DNA of 64,000 nucleotides, taken from NCBI GenBank assembly GCA_945862325.1, contig CAMAXZ010000003.1, forward strand, positions 124,001 through 188,000. The letters run 5' to 3'. Each line of letters begins with the position of its first letter. Positions within the stretch are counted from its first letter, which is position 1. Position numbers and translations under genes: made by a program. Origin of the DNA: Klebsiella pneumoniae. Its GTDB lineage: Bacteria; Myxococcota_A; UBA796; SXON01. The notes beneath the pieces are model-generated. The model did not search any database, was not told the DNA's origin, and worked only from the letters and a program-made list of their open reading frames with translations. Positions 51,727-60,610 of the stretch are shown here, one piece after another.

Positions 51727-51996
51727 TTGAAGTACGCTGCTGGTTGCTTCGGCTGTCTCGCGCTGATGTTCTTCGGCCTGTACCTCTTCATGAGCTTTGG
51801 GCTGTCCATCGTGCTCACGGCCATCCCGGCCGACATGGCGGTCGAGCTCGCGCCCATCACCACCGCCGTCAGCGGAATCGCCGGCATCGTCAACGCGGTC
51901 AGCGGCTCCTGCTGCTGCTTGAGCGCGGTGGCCGCGGTCGTGTTCCTCGCGGTCGGCTCGATGGGCGGAAACTCCGCTCAGACCGACTTCGAATGA
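51727..51996 (+). CDS. Small membrane protein
   Basis: This 89-residue protein has two hydrophobic helices (residues 5-35 and 58-80) and a cysteine cluster (SGSCCCLS). It starts at TTG 51727 after GGAG and overlaps the kinase gene as ATGA, so the two are coupled. Function unknown. Confidence 0.6.
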   Translation: MKYAAGCFGCLALMFFGLYLFMSFGLSIVLTAIPADMAVELAPITTAVSGIAGIVNAVSGSCCCLSAVAAVVFLAVGSMGGNSAQTDFE

Positions 51997-53009
51997 GCGC
52001 GGTCCCCGTCCGCGCCTGGTCGGCGCTCACGGGGCTGCCCGTCACGCCGTTCGCCGACGGCGGGCTCATCAACGACACGTACACCGCGGGCGATCCTCCG
52101 GTGTACGCCGTTCAGCGTGTCAACGCGCGGGTGTTCGCGCCCACGGTGCACCAGGACATCGACGCGGTCACCCGGCACGTCGCGGCCCGGGGCCTCGTCA
52201 CGCCCCGGCTCGTCCCCACCGACACGGGCGAGCTGTGTCACATCACCCCCGAGGGGGAGATCTGGCGGGTGATGACCTGGGTGCCGGGCGTCACCGTGCA
52301 ACGGGTCGACGGTCCGGCGCGCGCGCGGGAGGCGGGGGCGCTCGTGGCCCGCTTCCACACGGCGGTCGACGACCTCGATTGGTCCTACCGCCACGTTCGG
52401 CCGGGGGCGCACAACACCGTCGCCCACATGGACTCGCTCGAGCGGGCGATGCGGCCGGGGCTCGGCCTCGAAGTGGCCGACGGCATCCTCGAAGCGTGGC
52501 GCACGTGGGCCGGTCGGATGGACCTGCCCGAACGGCACGCCCACGGCGACCTGAAGCTGAGCAACCTCCGTTTCGACGCCGACGGGCGCGGCGTGTGCCT
52601 CATCGATCTCGACACCCTCGCGCGCCTGTCGCTCGACGTCGAGCTGGGCGACGCCTGGCGGAGCTGGTGCAACCCCGTCGGCGAGGACTCGGCGGAGCCG
52701 TGGTTCGACCTCGATGTCTTCGAGGCTTCCGCGTCCGGTTATCTCTCGGTGCGCGCCATCACCGACGAGGAGGCGGAGGCCCTGGTGTCGGGGATCGAGC
52801 GCATCTGCCTCGAGCTCGCGAGCCGCTTCTGCCGCGACGTGTGGGAGAACCGATACTTCGGGTGGAACCCCAAGTTCGGCTCGCGCGCCGCGCACAACCT
52901 GCATCGCGCGCGCGGGCAGCTCGCCCTCGCGGTGTCGCTCCGGAGCCGCGCGGCCGAGGCGCAGCGCCGCCTCGCTTCGGCGCGGGCGGGTGCACCGCCG
53001 GTCGGATAG
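51993..53009 (+). CDS. APH/choline-kinase-type phosphotransferase
   Basis: This 338-residue kinase-fold protein has the Brenner motif HAHGDLKLSN and the metal-binding LIDLDTL, typical of the aminoglycoside phosphotransferase/homoserine kinase II superfamily. The substrate is likely a small hydroxyl compound. The gene is fixed by the overlap with the membrane protein. Nothing ties it to antibiotic resistance. Confidence 0.88.
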   Translation: MSAVPVRAWSALTGLPVTPFADGGLINDTYTAGDPPVYAVQRVNARVFAPTVHQDIDAVTRHVAARGLVTPRLVPTDTGELCHITPEGEIWRVMTWVPGVTVQRVDGPARAREAGALVARFHTAVDDLDWSYRHVRPGAHNTVAHMDSLERAMRPGLGLEVADGILEAWRTWAGRMDLPERHAHGDLKLSNLRFDADGRGVCLIDLDTLARLSLDVELGDAWRSWCNPVGEDSAEPWFDLDVFEASASGYLSVRAITDEEAEALVSGIERICLELASRFCRDVWENRYFGWNPKFGSRAAHNLHRARGQLALAVSLRSRAAEAQRRLASARAGAPPVG

Positions 53010-53018
53010 GCTCGTCTC

Positions 53019-53759
53019 GTGCTGACCTTCCTCCTCGCCTCCGGTGTCGCGTTCGCGGCGGATGATCCGCCGCCGCCGGGGGAGCCGAAGGAGGTCCTCG
53101 TCATCCAGGAGGGCTCCGAGGTCCTTCGGCGCCGCGCCGAGCTCTTCCAGAAGCTCGACCAGGTCGGCTACCGCAAGGGCGTCAGGCGGGGCGAGTGGCA
53201 GGTGTTCAACTCGGAGACGCCGTGGGAGCCCCGCGTGCTCGTCCACGACGACGGCTGGGTCGAGCTCAAGCGCGCGCCCCCTCGCGTTCACCCGCCCGGG
53301 CGCAGCTTCTCCGACGAGGGGAGCCCCGCGGAGTACCTGTGGTGCGTGCTCGCGCCGCCGTTCTGCGTGAGCGTGGGCGGCTGGGTGGTGGGCGAGCGCA
53401 AGCTTCAAGGGGCCCGCGCCGAGGTGCTCGACGGGCTGCGCATCGAGGTCGACGCGTTGAACGACGCGGTCGCGCGGCGAGAGCTGGCGCGGCGCGTCAA
53501 CACGGAGATCCCCAAGGACCTCGAGCGCGTCTGGGCGCACGCGGACGTCGCGCCGTCCGAGCGCCGGCGCCTCCTCTTCGTGTATTGGGACACCCGCACC
53601 GACACGCCCGAGGGCGAACAGGCGCGCGAGGCCATCCGGGCCTTCCTCATCGGGGTCGTTCAGCAGTCCGCCGAACCGTTCACCGCGGAAGAGCTCCGGG
53701 GCCTCAACGCGGCCCGCGGCGCGCCCTCGCCGCTCGCGCTCCCGGGGCTCGCTCCATGA
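53019..53759 (+). CDS. Hypothetical exported protein
   Basis: This 246-residue protein starts at GTG 53019 and has a signal peptide (LTFLLASGVAFAADD). The mature part has a helical C-terminal half and no recognised domain. A hydrophobic stretch (LWCVLAPPFCVSVGGWVV) near residues 108-125 may be a membrane or beta segment. It overlaps the metallo-beta-lactamase gene as ATGA. Confidence 0.6.
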   Translation: MLTFLLASGVAFAADDPPPPGEPKEVLVIQEGSEVLRRRAELFQKLDQVGYRKGVRRGEWQVFNSETPWEPRVLVHDDGWVELKRAPPRVHPPGRSFSDEGSPAEYLWCVLAPPFCVSVGGWVVGERKLQGARAEVLDGLRIEVDALNDAVARRELARRVNTEIPKDLERVWAHADVAPSERRRLLFVYWDTRTDTPEGEQAREAIRAFLIGVVQQSAEPFTAEELRGLNAARGAPSPLALPGLAP

Positions 53760-54457
53760 GCCTCTATTTCCGTCAGCTCCGCGCCGGCGTCGACTTCGGC
53801 GCCACGAACCCCGTCTGCGCCCAGATGGAAAACTTCGTGTACCTGATCGGCGACACCGACACACGCGAGTGTGTCGTGGTCGACCCGGCCTGGGCGGTCG
53901 ACGACCTCCTCGATCGCGTGGCGGCCGACGACATGCGGCTCGTCGGCGCCCTCGCGACGCACTACCACCCCGACCACGTCGGCGGCACGATGTTCGGGTT
54001 CACGGTGGAGGGCGCGTCGCGGCTCGTCGCGCGCAACCCGTGCCCGGTGCACTGCCACGCCAAGGAGGCGGAGGGGATCCGGAAGATCACGGGGCTCTCG
54101 GCGTCGGACCTGCGCACGCACGAGGACGGCGACGTCCTCACGGTCGGCGGCGTCGAGATCCGCTGGATCCACACCCCCGGGCACACCCCGGGCAGCTCGT
54201 GCTTCCGCGTTCGCGACGGGCTCGTCTCCGGCGACACGGTGTTCCTCCAGGGGTGCGGCCGGGTGGACCTGCCGGGCGGCGACCCGGACGAGATGTACAC
54301 CACGCTCACCTCGCGGCTCGCGGCGCTGCCGGACGACCTCACCCTGTGGCCGGGGCACGCCTACGGCGGTGCGCGCGCGCCCCTGGGCGAGGTGCGTCGG
54401 CGCAACCCGTACCTGAACGTTCCGACCCGCGAAGCGTGGCGACGGGCGATGGGCTGA
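53756..54457 (+). CDS. Metallo-beta-lactamase-fold hydrolase (glyoxalase II-like)
   Basis: This 233-residue hydrolase has the THYHPDHVGG metal motif, HTPGHTPGSSCF, SGDTVFLQGCGR and a WPGHAYGG ending, as in glyoxalase II and persulfide dioxygenase relatives. It probably binds one or two metals and hydrolyses a thioester or similar substrate. The exact substrate is unknown. Confidence 0.92.
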   Translation: MSLYFRQLRAGVDFGATNPVCAQMENFVYLIGDTDTRECVVVDPAWAVDDLLDRVAADDMRLVGALATHYHPDHVGGTMFGFTVEGASRLVARNPCPVHCHAKEAEGIRKITGLSASDLRTHEDGDVLTVGGVEIRWIHTPGHTPGSSCFRVRDGLVSGDTVFLQGCGRVDLPGGDPDEMYTTLTSRLAALPDDLTLWPGHAYGGARAPLGEVRRRNPYLNVPTREAWRRAMG

Positions 54458-54476
54458 TCGAGTAGACTCGGGCGCC

Positions 54477-56846
54477 ATGCTGCTCGTCGTCCTCCTCGCC
54501 TGCATCAAGAGCCCGCCGGACTCCAAGGCGGACACCGCCCTGACGGGCGAGGCGGTCGACGTCGACGGCGACGGGTTCTCGACGTCGGAAGGCGATTGCG
54601 ACGACACCGACGACGAGACGTTCCCCGGGGCCGTCGAGACGTGCGACGGGCGCGACCAGGACTGCGACGACGAGGTGGACGAAGGGGTCACCTCCTATTG
54701 GTACGCCGACGTCGACGGCGACGGCTTCGGCGACGCCGACGCGCCGATCGAGGGGTGCGAGCAGCCGGAGGTCGGCGCGAGCACGATCGGCACCGACTGC
54801 GACGACGCCGCCGCGGACGTGTACCCGGGCGCGACCGAGACCTGCGACGACCGCGACGAAGACTGCGACACCGAGGTGGACGAGGGGCTCCTCGTCGGAT
54901 GGTGGCTCGACGTCGACGGCGACGGTTGGGGCGGGGACGACACGTACGGGGAGTCGTGCGAGGCGCCCGCCGGCTCGGTCGACGTGGGCGAGGACTGCGA
55001 CGACACACGTCGCGACGTCAGCCCGGACGCGGACGAGGTGTGCGACGAGCTCGACAACAACTGCGACGGCGCGGTGGACGAGGGGGTCGCCACCACCTGG
55101 TACGTGGACGTGGACGGGGACGGGTGGGGGCGTGGGGACCTCAGCCTCGCGGCTTGCGCCCAACCCACCGGATACGCCGCGGTGGACGGAGATTGCGACG
55201 ACGCCGACGCGCTGACCAGCCCGGCCGGGGTGGAGGTGTGTGGCGGGGCCGACGAGGACTGCGACGGCGAGGTCGACGAGTCGGACGCGGTGGACGCGCC
55301 CACCTGGTACGCCGACGGCGACGCGGACGGCTTCGGCGACGGGACGTCCACCACGGCGTCGTGCCTCGCGCCGCCAGGCACCGCGTCGCGCGCGGACGAC
55401 TGTGACGACACGAGCGACGCCGTCAACCCGGACGCGCTGGAGCTCTGCAACGACATCGACGACGACTGCGACGGGACCAACGACGAGCCCGACGCGGTCG
55501 ACGCCGGAACCTGGTACATCGACTACGACGACGACGGGTTCGGCAGCGCGCGCTTCGCCGAGGTGTCCTGCGACCCGCCGACGGGCTACGTGGCGAACGA
55601 CGACGACTGCGATGACGCGTCGAACGCACGTTTTCCCGGAGGCACCGAGCGGTGCAACGATGTGGACGACGACTGCGACGGCACGATCGACGAGGCGGAC
55701 GCCGACGACGCGTCGACCTGGTACGCCGACACCGACACCGACGGATACGGCGACCCCACCGTTACCGACGCCGCGTGTGACGCCCCCGCGGGCTTCGTGT
55801 CCAACGACGACGACTGCGACGACTCCCGCGCGGCCAGCAGCCCCGCCGGCACCGAGCGCTGCAACGGCGCCGACGACGACTGCGACGGAACGGTGGACGA
55901 AGACGCCGCAGTGGATGTGTCCACATGGTACCGAGACAGCGACGGTGACGGATACGGCGACCCGAGCGTCAGCGACGTCGCGTGCGACCTGCCGACGGGG
56001 TATGTGTCCAACGACGACGATTGTTCCGATGCATTCGCGTCGCGGTACCCGGGCGCCACGGAGTCCTGCAACCTCGCCGACGACGACTGCGACGGGCTCG
56101 TCGACGACGGTGTGCCGACGAGCACCTGGTACGTCGACGCCGACGGCGACGGGTGGGGCGGGTCCACCACCACGTCGTCGTGCGCTGCGCCGTCGGGGTA
56201 CGTGTCCACGGGCGGCGACTGCAACGACCTCTCGACGAGCATCTCGCCGAGCGCGTCGGAGCGCTGCAACGGCGCCGACGACGACTGCGACGGGACGATC
56301 GACGACGGGGTGCTCGGGACCGGCGCGTCGTGCCCCGCCGAAGACTGCGCGGAGATCCTCACCGTGTCGCCGGGCGCCCCGAGCGGCAGCTACACGCTCG
56401 ATCGTGGGTCGTACACCTGCGACATGGCGAGCTACGGCGGCGGATGGACCCGCGTGCGTGACGACGCCGTCGTGTATGGGACCACGTACGACGGCTCCTA
56501 CTACAACACCGAGGGGTTCACCTGGGACGAAGTGCTGTTCGACTACGGGAGCGGTAGCGTTTCGGCGCACTGCGCCTACCCCGGCAGCCTGACGGGGTGT
56601 AACAACCTCGGCTTTCAGTTCGGCTCCGAGAGCTGGGGCGTCGCCCAGAGCTGGGGCAGCTCGATCTGCGGGATGTCCACCACCAGCTACGAGTCGGCGA
56701 CCTCCTACGTCGGCGGCTATGACTTCGTCATCGCGCGCGCGTCGAGCACGTCGACGATCCGCCTCGGATCGCTCGAAGGCATCTCCGGCTGCACCACCTC
56801 CGACAACTCGGGCACGGCGTACGTGGACATCTACGTGCGGCGCTGA
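54477..56846 (+). CDS. MopE-type multi-repeat metal-binding lipoprotein with fibrinogen-like tail
   Basis: This 789-residue surface lipoprotein has a signal peptide ending at LLAC. It then carries nine repeats of about 65 residues built around DCDD...P...E.C...D.DCDG..DE, the putative metal-binding (MopE) motif with repeated acidic loops, each linked by a TWYADVDGDGFG-like strand. The final 190 residues resemble a fibrinogen-like domain (YTCDMASYGGGWTRV, CNNLGFQFGSESWGV). Such proteins are abundant in Myxococcota and probably act in adhesion or metal binding at the cell surface. Confidence 0.9.
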   Translation: MLLVVLLACIKSPPDSKADTALTGEAVDVDGDGFSTSEGDCDDTDDETFPGAVETCDGRDQDCDDEVDEGVTSYWYADVDGDGFGDADAPIEGCEQPEVGASTIGTDCDDAAADVYPGATETCDDRDEDCDTEVDEGLLVGWWLDVDGDGWGGDDTYGESCEAPAGSVDVGEDCDDTRRDVSPDADEVCDELDNNCDGAVDEGVATTWYVDVDGDGWGRGDLSLAACAQPTGYAAVDGDCDDADALTSPAGVEVCGGADEDCDGEVDESDAVDAPTWYADGDADGFGDGTSTTASCLAPPGTASRADDCDDTSDAVNPDALELCNDIDDDCDGTNDEPDAVDAGTWYIDYDDDGFGSARFAEVSCDPPTGYVANDDDCDDASNARFPGGTERCNDVDDDCDGTIDEADADDASTWYADTDTDGYGDPTVTDAACDAPAGFVSNDDDCDDSRAASSPAGTERCNGADDDCDGTVDEDAAVDVSTWYRDSDGDGYGDPSVSDVACDLPTGYVSNDDDCSDAFASRYPGATESCNLADDDCDGLVDDGVPTSTWYVDADGDGWGGSTTTSSCAAPSGYVSTGGDCNDLSTSISPSASERCNGADDDCDGTIDDGVLGTGASCPAEDCAEILTVSPGAPSGSYTLDRGSYTCDMASYGGGWTRVRDDAVVYGTTYDGSYYNTEGFTWDEVLFDYGSGSVSAHCAYPGSLTGCNNLGFQFGSESWGVAQSWGSSICGMSTTSYESATSYVGGYDFVIARASSTSTIRLGSLEGISGCTTSDNSGTAYVDIYVRR

Positions 56847-56857
56847 GGAGCTCATCA

Positions 56858-58720
56858 ATGGTCACGCTCCTGCTCATCGCCCTGCTCGGCTGCCAACAGA
56901 GCACGCCCGACGTGAAGGACTCCGGGTCCATCGCCGCGGACGACCGCGACGCGGACGACGACGGATTCTCGCCGTCCGAAGGCGACTGTGACGACACCGA
57001 CCCGAGCACCTTCCCGTCCGCGGTCGAGCAGTGCGACGGCGTCGACCAGGACTGTGACGGCGAGATCGACGAGGGAGTGACGCAGACCTGGTACGGCGAC
57101 GCCGACCGGGACGGTTACGGCTCGCAGAACGCCACCACGACGGCGTGCGAACAGCCGCCCGACACGTCCGACATCGGCACCGACTGCGACGATACGACCG
57201 CCGAGGTGTACCCGGGCGCGTCGGAGGTGTGTGACGGGCTCGACAACGACTGCAACGAGCTCGTGGACGACGGCGTGACCGTACGTTGGTTCGTGGACGC
57301 CGACGGCGACGGTTGGGGGGACGCGGCGAGCGAGGCCGAAGGGTGCGAGCCGCCGATGGGCGCGGTGGACGTGGCGGGGGACTGCGACGACACCCGTGTC
57401 GACGTGTACCCGGGCAACGTCGAGGCCTGCGACGAGGTCGACAACAACTGCGACGGCGCGGTGGACGAGGGGGTCACCGCGACGTTCTGGGTCGACTTCG
57501 ACGGCGACACCTACGGCGACGCCACGCTCCCGCTCGAAGCCTGCACCCAGCCGACGGGCTACGCCGCGCGGCCAGACGACTGCGACGACGGGGCGGACGC
57601 GGTGAACCCGGGCGCGTCGGAGCGCTGCAACGGCGAGGACGACGACTGCGACGGCACCGTGGACGAGCCGGACGCCACGGACTCCATCACGTGGTACGAA
57701 GACGCCGACACCGACGGATACGGCGGCCGAGTGACGATGTCCTCGTGCGAGCAGCCCGACGGATACGTGGCGTCGTCGAGCGACTGCGACGACACGAACG
57801 ACGCGATCAGCCCCGCGGCCGCGGAGCGCTGCAACGCGGTCGACGACGACTGCGACGGCACCACCGACGAGGACGACGCTGTGGACGCCACGACGTGGTA
57901 CCTCGACTTCGACGCGGACGGGTACGGCAGCAGCCGACTCACCGACGTCTCCTGCGCCGCGCGTTCCGGCTACGTCGCGGCCTCGACCGACTGCGACGAC
58001 ACCGACGCGTCGATCAACCCCGCCGCCACCGAGACGTGTGACGACGTGGACGAAGACTGCGACGGCACCGCCGACGACGGCGTCACGACGTACACATGGT
58101 ACCGAGACGCCGACGGCGACACGTACGGCACCTCCTCGTCGCCGACGGTGGACTGCGCCGCGCCGAGCGGCACCGTGAGCCGCGCCGGGGACTGCAACGA
58201 CGGTTCGTCCTCGATCTCACCGTCTGCGACCGAGGTCTGCAACGGCGTCGACGACGACTGCGACGGCACCATCGACAACGGCACTGCGGACACCGACGGC
58301 GACGGGGTGTGCGACGCGATCGACGCCGAGACGTGTGACGGCATGGACAACGACGGCGACGGGTCCGCTGACGAGTCCCTCACGTGCACCTACCAGATCA
58401 CCCGCTCCGACCTGTCCAGCGGCCTGTGTGTCGACGACGACCTCATCATCTCCCTCGACGGGGTCAACATCCTCTACGATTGGGACGGCGGCTCCAACTG
58501 TCATGCGGCGCTCACGTTCACCGCGACCCCCGGCCAGACGTTGCGCCTCGCCGCGTACGACACCTACGGCGTCTGTCGCACGATGGACGACGTGTACATC
58601 GTCAATGTGGCCGGCGGCGTCGGGCAGCGCTTGACGACGGGGTACACCACCACGTGCGGGCACGGTGCGAGCACGACCGCGTTCTGGTCACGTACGGTGA
58701 CGGTGCCGGGGGAGTTCTGA
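56858..58720 (+). CDS. Second MopE-type multi-repeat lipoprotein
   Basis: This 620-residue paralogue of the preceding protein lies 11 bases downstream. It has lipobox LLGC, seven full repeats (DCDD...C...DCDG..DE) and one partial, and a different C-terminal domain of about 110 residues (SSGLCVDDDLIISLDGV) that may be a beta-sandwich. The close match of the first repeats suggests duplication. The swapped C-terminal domains imply different binding partners. Confidence 0.9.
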   Translation: MVTLLLIALLGCQQSTPDVKDSGSIAADDRDADDDGFSPSEGDCDDTDPSTFPSAVEQCDGVDQDCDGEIDEGVTQTWYGDADRDGYGSQNATTTACEQPPDTSDIGTDCDDTTAEVYPGASEVCDGLDNDCNELVDDGVTVRWFVDADGDGWGDAASEAEGCEPPMGAVDVAGDCDDTRVDVYPGNVEACDEVDNNCDGAVDEGVTATFWVDFDGDTYGDATLPLEACTQPTGYAARPDDCDDGADAVNPGASERCNGEDDDCDGTVDEPDATDSITWYEDADTDGYGGRVTMSSCEQPDGYVASSSDCDDTNDAISPAAAERCNAVDDDCDGTTDEDDAVDATTWYLDFDADGYGSSRLTDVSCAARSGYVAASTDCDDTDASINPAATETCDDVDEDCDGTADDGVTTYTWYRDADGDTYGTSSSPTVDCAAPSGTVSRAGDCNDGSSSISPSATEVCNGVDDDCDGTIDNGTADTDGDGVCDAIDAETCDGMDNDGDGSADESLTCTYQITRSDLSSGLCVDDDLIISLDGVNILYDWDGGSNCHAALTFTATPGQTLRLAAYDTYGVCRTMDDVYIVNVAGGVGQRLTTGYTTTCGHGASTTAFWSRTVTVPGEF

Positions 58721-58730
58721 GCGGCGCGTC

Positions 58731-59690
58731 TCAGCCCTCCCGCCACTTGTGCCACCGGGTGTCCACGGCGTGGTCCGGGAAGAGCGGGTGGTCGTCGATC
58801 GCGTTTCGCAGGCGGCAATGCAGGAGCCAGGCGCCGTACTCCGCCGGGTTCGCGCGGATGTGGCCTTCGGCGAAGGAGAGCACCGCCTCCGCCGCGTCGG
58901 CGCGGCTCGGGTCGATCGGCGCGCCGACGATGCACCGCGCGGGGCCATCGGCCGGGACGGTGTTGAAGCACGGAACGAGCATGGCCCCGGTCGACGCGGC
59001 CAGGCGGAAGGCGCCCGGGTTCAGCAGCGCGGTGCGGCCGAGGAACGTGTAGGGACGCCACTTGTTGCCGATGCGCCCGTCGAAGGCGATGCCGACGAGC
59101 TCGTTGCGTGCCAGGGTGCGATACAGCTCACGTGTCGGGGCTTCGAGGGTGAGGAACGTGGCGCCGGTGCGATCCTCGTCGGACTCCCGCGCGCGTCGCA
59201 CCGCCTCGCGCCACGGGTTGTGCCCGAGGAGCTCGGGGTGGGCCTCGGCCACGTCCTTTGGGGGCAGCCCGCGTGCGGCGTATTGCGTGTATCGATACCC
59301 GTGTTGCACCAGCCACGCGAGCATGAGCATCACGGCGCCGGCGTGCGGGTACACCCATACGACGCCACGACCGCGCGCCAGGGCGGCGTCGAGGTGCTCA
59401 CGGCCTTCGAGCTGGACGAAGTGGCCGAGGGTGGCGCGGTCGAGCCGGCCGAGGGCGAGCTCGTCGACCGCGACGCGGAGCTGCGCGCGCCACGCGGCGT
59501 CGACCGCCGCGGGGAGGCCCGAGCGGCGGTACTCGTCCACGAGCAGGCCGCGGGACGCCCCGCGCCGCAGCGGCGTGAGCGCGCCGAGGCGACGGAGGTC
59601 GGCGAAGCGCCGCGGGCGTCGGGGGTCGAGGGACTGCCGGAGGCCGACGTAGACCGCCCAACGGGCAAAATCGCCAGGGGAGGGGATCAT
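58731..59690 (-). CDS. LpxL/HtrB-type lipid acyltransferase family protein
   Basis: This 319-residue protein matches the lysophospholipid/lipid A acyltransferase family: YPHAGAVMLMLAWLV corresponds to the catalytic HxxxxD-type region but lacks the aspartate five residues on. ELVGIAFDGRIGNKW, FLGRTALLNPGAFRLAASTGA and VPCFNTVPADGPARC follow as in the family. The missing residue may mean altered catalysis. It is translationally coupled to the FAD subunit gene. Confidence 0.75.
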   Translation of the reverse strand: MIPSPGDFARWAVYVGLRQSLDPRRPRRFADLRRLGALTPLRRGASRGLLVDEYRRSGLPAAVDAAWRAQLRVAVDELALGRLDRATLGHFVQLEGREHLDAALARGRGVVWVYPHAGAVMLMLAWLVQHGYRYTQYAARGLPPKDVAEAHPELLGHNPWREAVRRARESDEDRTGATFLTLEAPTRELYRTLARNELVGIAFDGRIGNKWRPYTFLGRTALLNPGAFRLAASTGAMLVPCFNTVPADGPARCIVGAPIDPSRADAAEAVLSFAEGHIRANPAEYGAWLLHCRLRNAIDDHPLFPDHAVDTRWHKWREG

Positions 59691-60610
59691 CCCGTGAGGG
59701 ACGCGAGGGCGCGGCGCACCTCGATGCGCACCATCTTGCGCCGGTAGTGCGCCGGAAGGACGTGGGTGCCCAGCGGGAGCGCCGCCTTGAACGCCGCCTC
59801 GACGAGTCCTTCGGGGTCGCCCGCGGCGACCTCGACCGGACGGCTGCCCACCGCCGACACCACGGCACGCCAACCTTCGGGGTCGCGGCGCGCGGCGACG
59901 AGCAGCCAGCCGTAGTCGATCGCTGCGCGGGACCTCGACTTCCTGGCGACGACCGTCTCGGGGTGCGGCGGGAGCATCACCCGGGTGAGCACCTCCCCGC
60001 GGGCCAGAGCGAGCGGCGCCGCGCCGTCGTCTCGATACAGCTCGGCGACGGGCAACACACGCCGGCCGCTGGGCCCCGCGAGCTCGACGGAAGCGCCGTA
60101 GAGCCAGAGGGGCGGCACGGTGTCGGCGGAGTGCACCGCGTAGCAGCCGCGGCCCTTCGGCGCGACGTGACACACCGTGCCGTCCTTCTTCAAGCAGTAC
60201 CCGATGCTGGTGCGCCAGCCCTCGGGCTGGTTGTAATACAGGCATCGCGTGTCGAGCAGCAGGTTGCCGCCGAGGGTGCCCATGGCCTGGATCGTCGGCG
60301 TGCCGACCGTGGCGCAGGCGGCGGCGAGCGCCCCCCAACGCGCGCGCACCACGGGCAGCCGCGACACCTCGCGCAAGGTGACGGCGGCGCCAAGGGACAG
60401 CCCGCCGTCGGGCGTGACCGACACATCACGGAGCTCGGCGAGACGGCTCAGGGACACGAGGGTCGTCGGGGCGAACAGCCGGTGCTTCACGGAGGGGAGG
60501 AGGTCGGTCCCGCCCGCCACGGGCATGGCTCCGGGCTGGGCGAGCGCGCGCACCGCGGCGTCGACGTCCGACGGGCGCTCCCAGTCGAAACGCGGAAAGG
60601 GGAGCATCAT
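59687..60610 (-). CDS. Molybdenum hydroxylase FAD-binding subunit (HcrB-like)
   Basis: This 307-residue FAD-binding subunit belongs to the xanthine dehydrogenase family, with VAGGTDLLPSVKH and IQAMGTLGGNLLLDT as FAD motifs. Between them and the C-terminal domain is an insert with four cysteines (DTRCLYYN, GYCLKKDGTVCH, GRGCYAV), matching the extra [4Fe-4S] cluster of 4-hydroxybenzoyl-CoA reductase beta subunits. This cluster is absent from ordinary xanthine dehydrogenases. Start at ATG 60610 overlaps the large subunit. Confidence 0.88.
   Translation of the reverse strand: MMLPFPRFDWERPSDVDAAVRALAQPGAMPVAGGTDLLPSVKHRLFAPTTLVSLSRLAELRDVSVTPDGGLSLGAAVTLREVSRLPVVRARWGALAAACATVGTPTIQAMGTLGGNLLLDTRCLYYNQPEGWRTSIGYCLKKDGTVCHVAPKGRGCYAVHSADTVPPLWLYGASVELAGPSGRRVLPVAELYRDDGAAPLALARGEVLTRVMLPPHPETVVARKSRSRAAIDYGWLLVAARRDPEGWRAVVSAVGSRPVEVAAGDPEGLVEAAFKAALPLGTHVLPAHYRRKMVRIEVRRALASLTG

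Noticed and set aside
51993-53009. Antibiotic resistance phosphotransferase
   Set aside because: Only the general kinase fold is visible, in a chromosomal setting with no resistance context.
54590-58340. Long overlapping plus-strand frames in the MopE region
   Set aside because: Repetitive Arg/Thr-rich frame shifts of the DCDD repeats; the lipobox-containing frames are the real genes.
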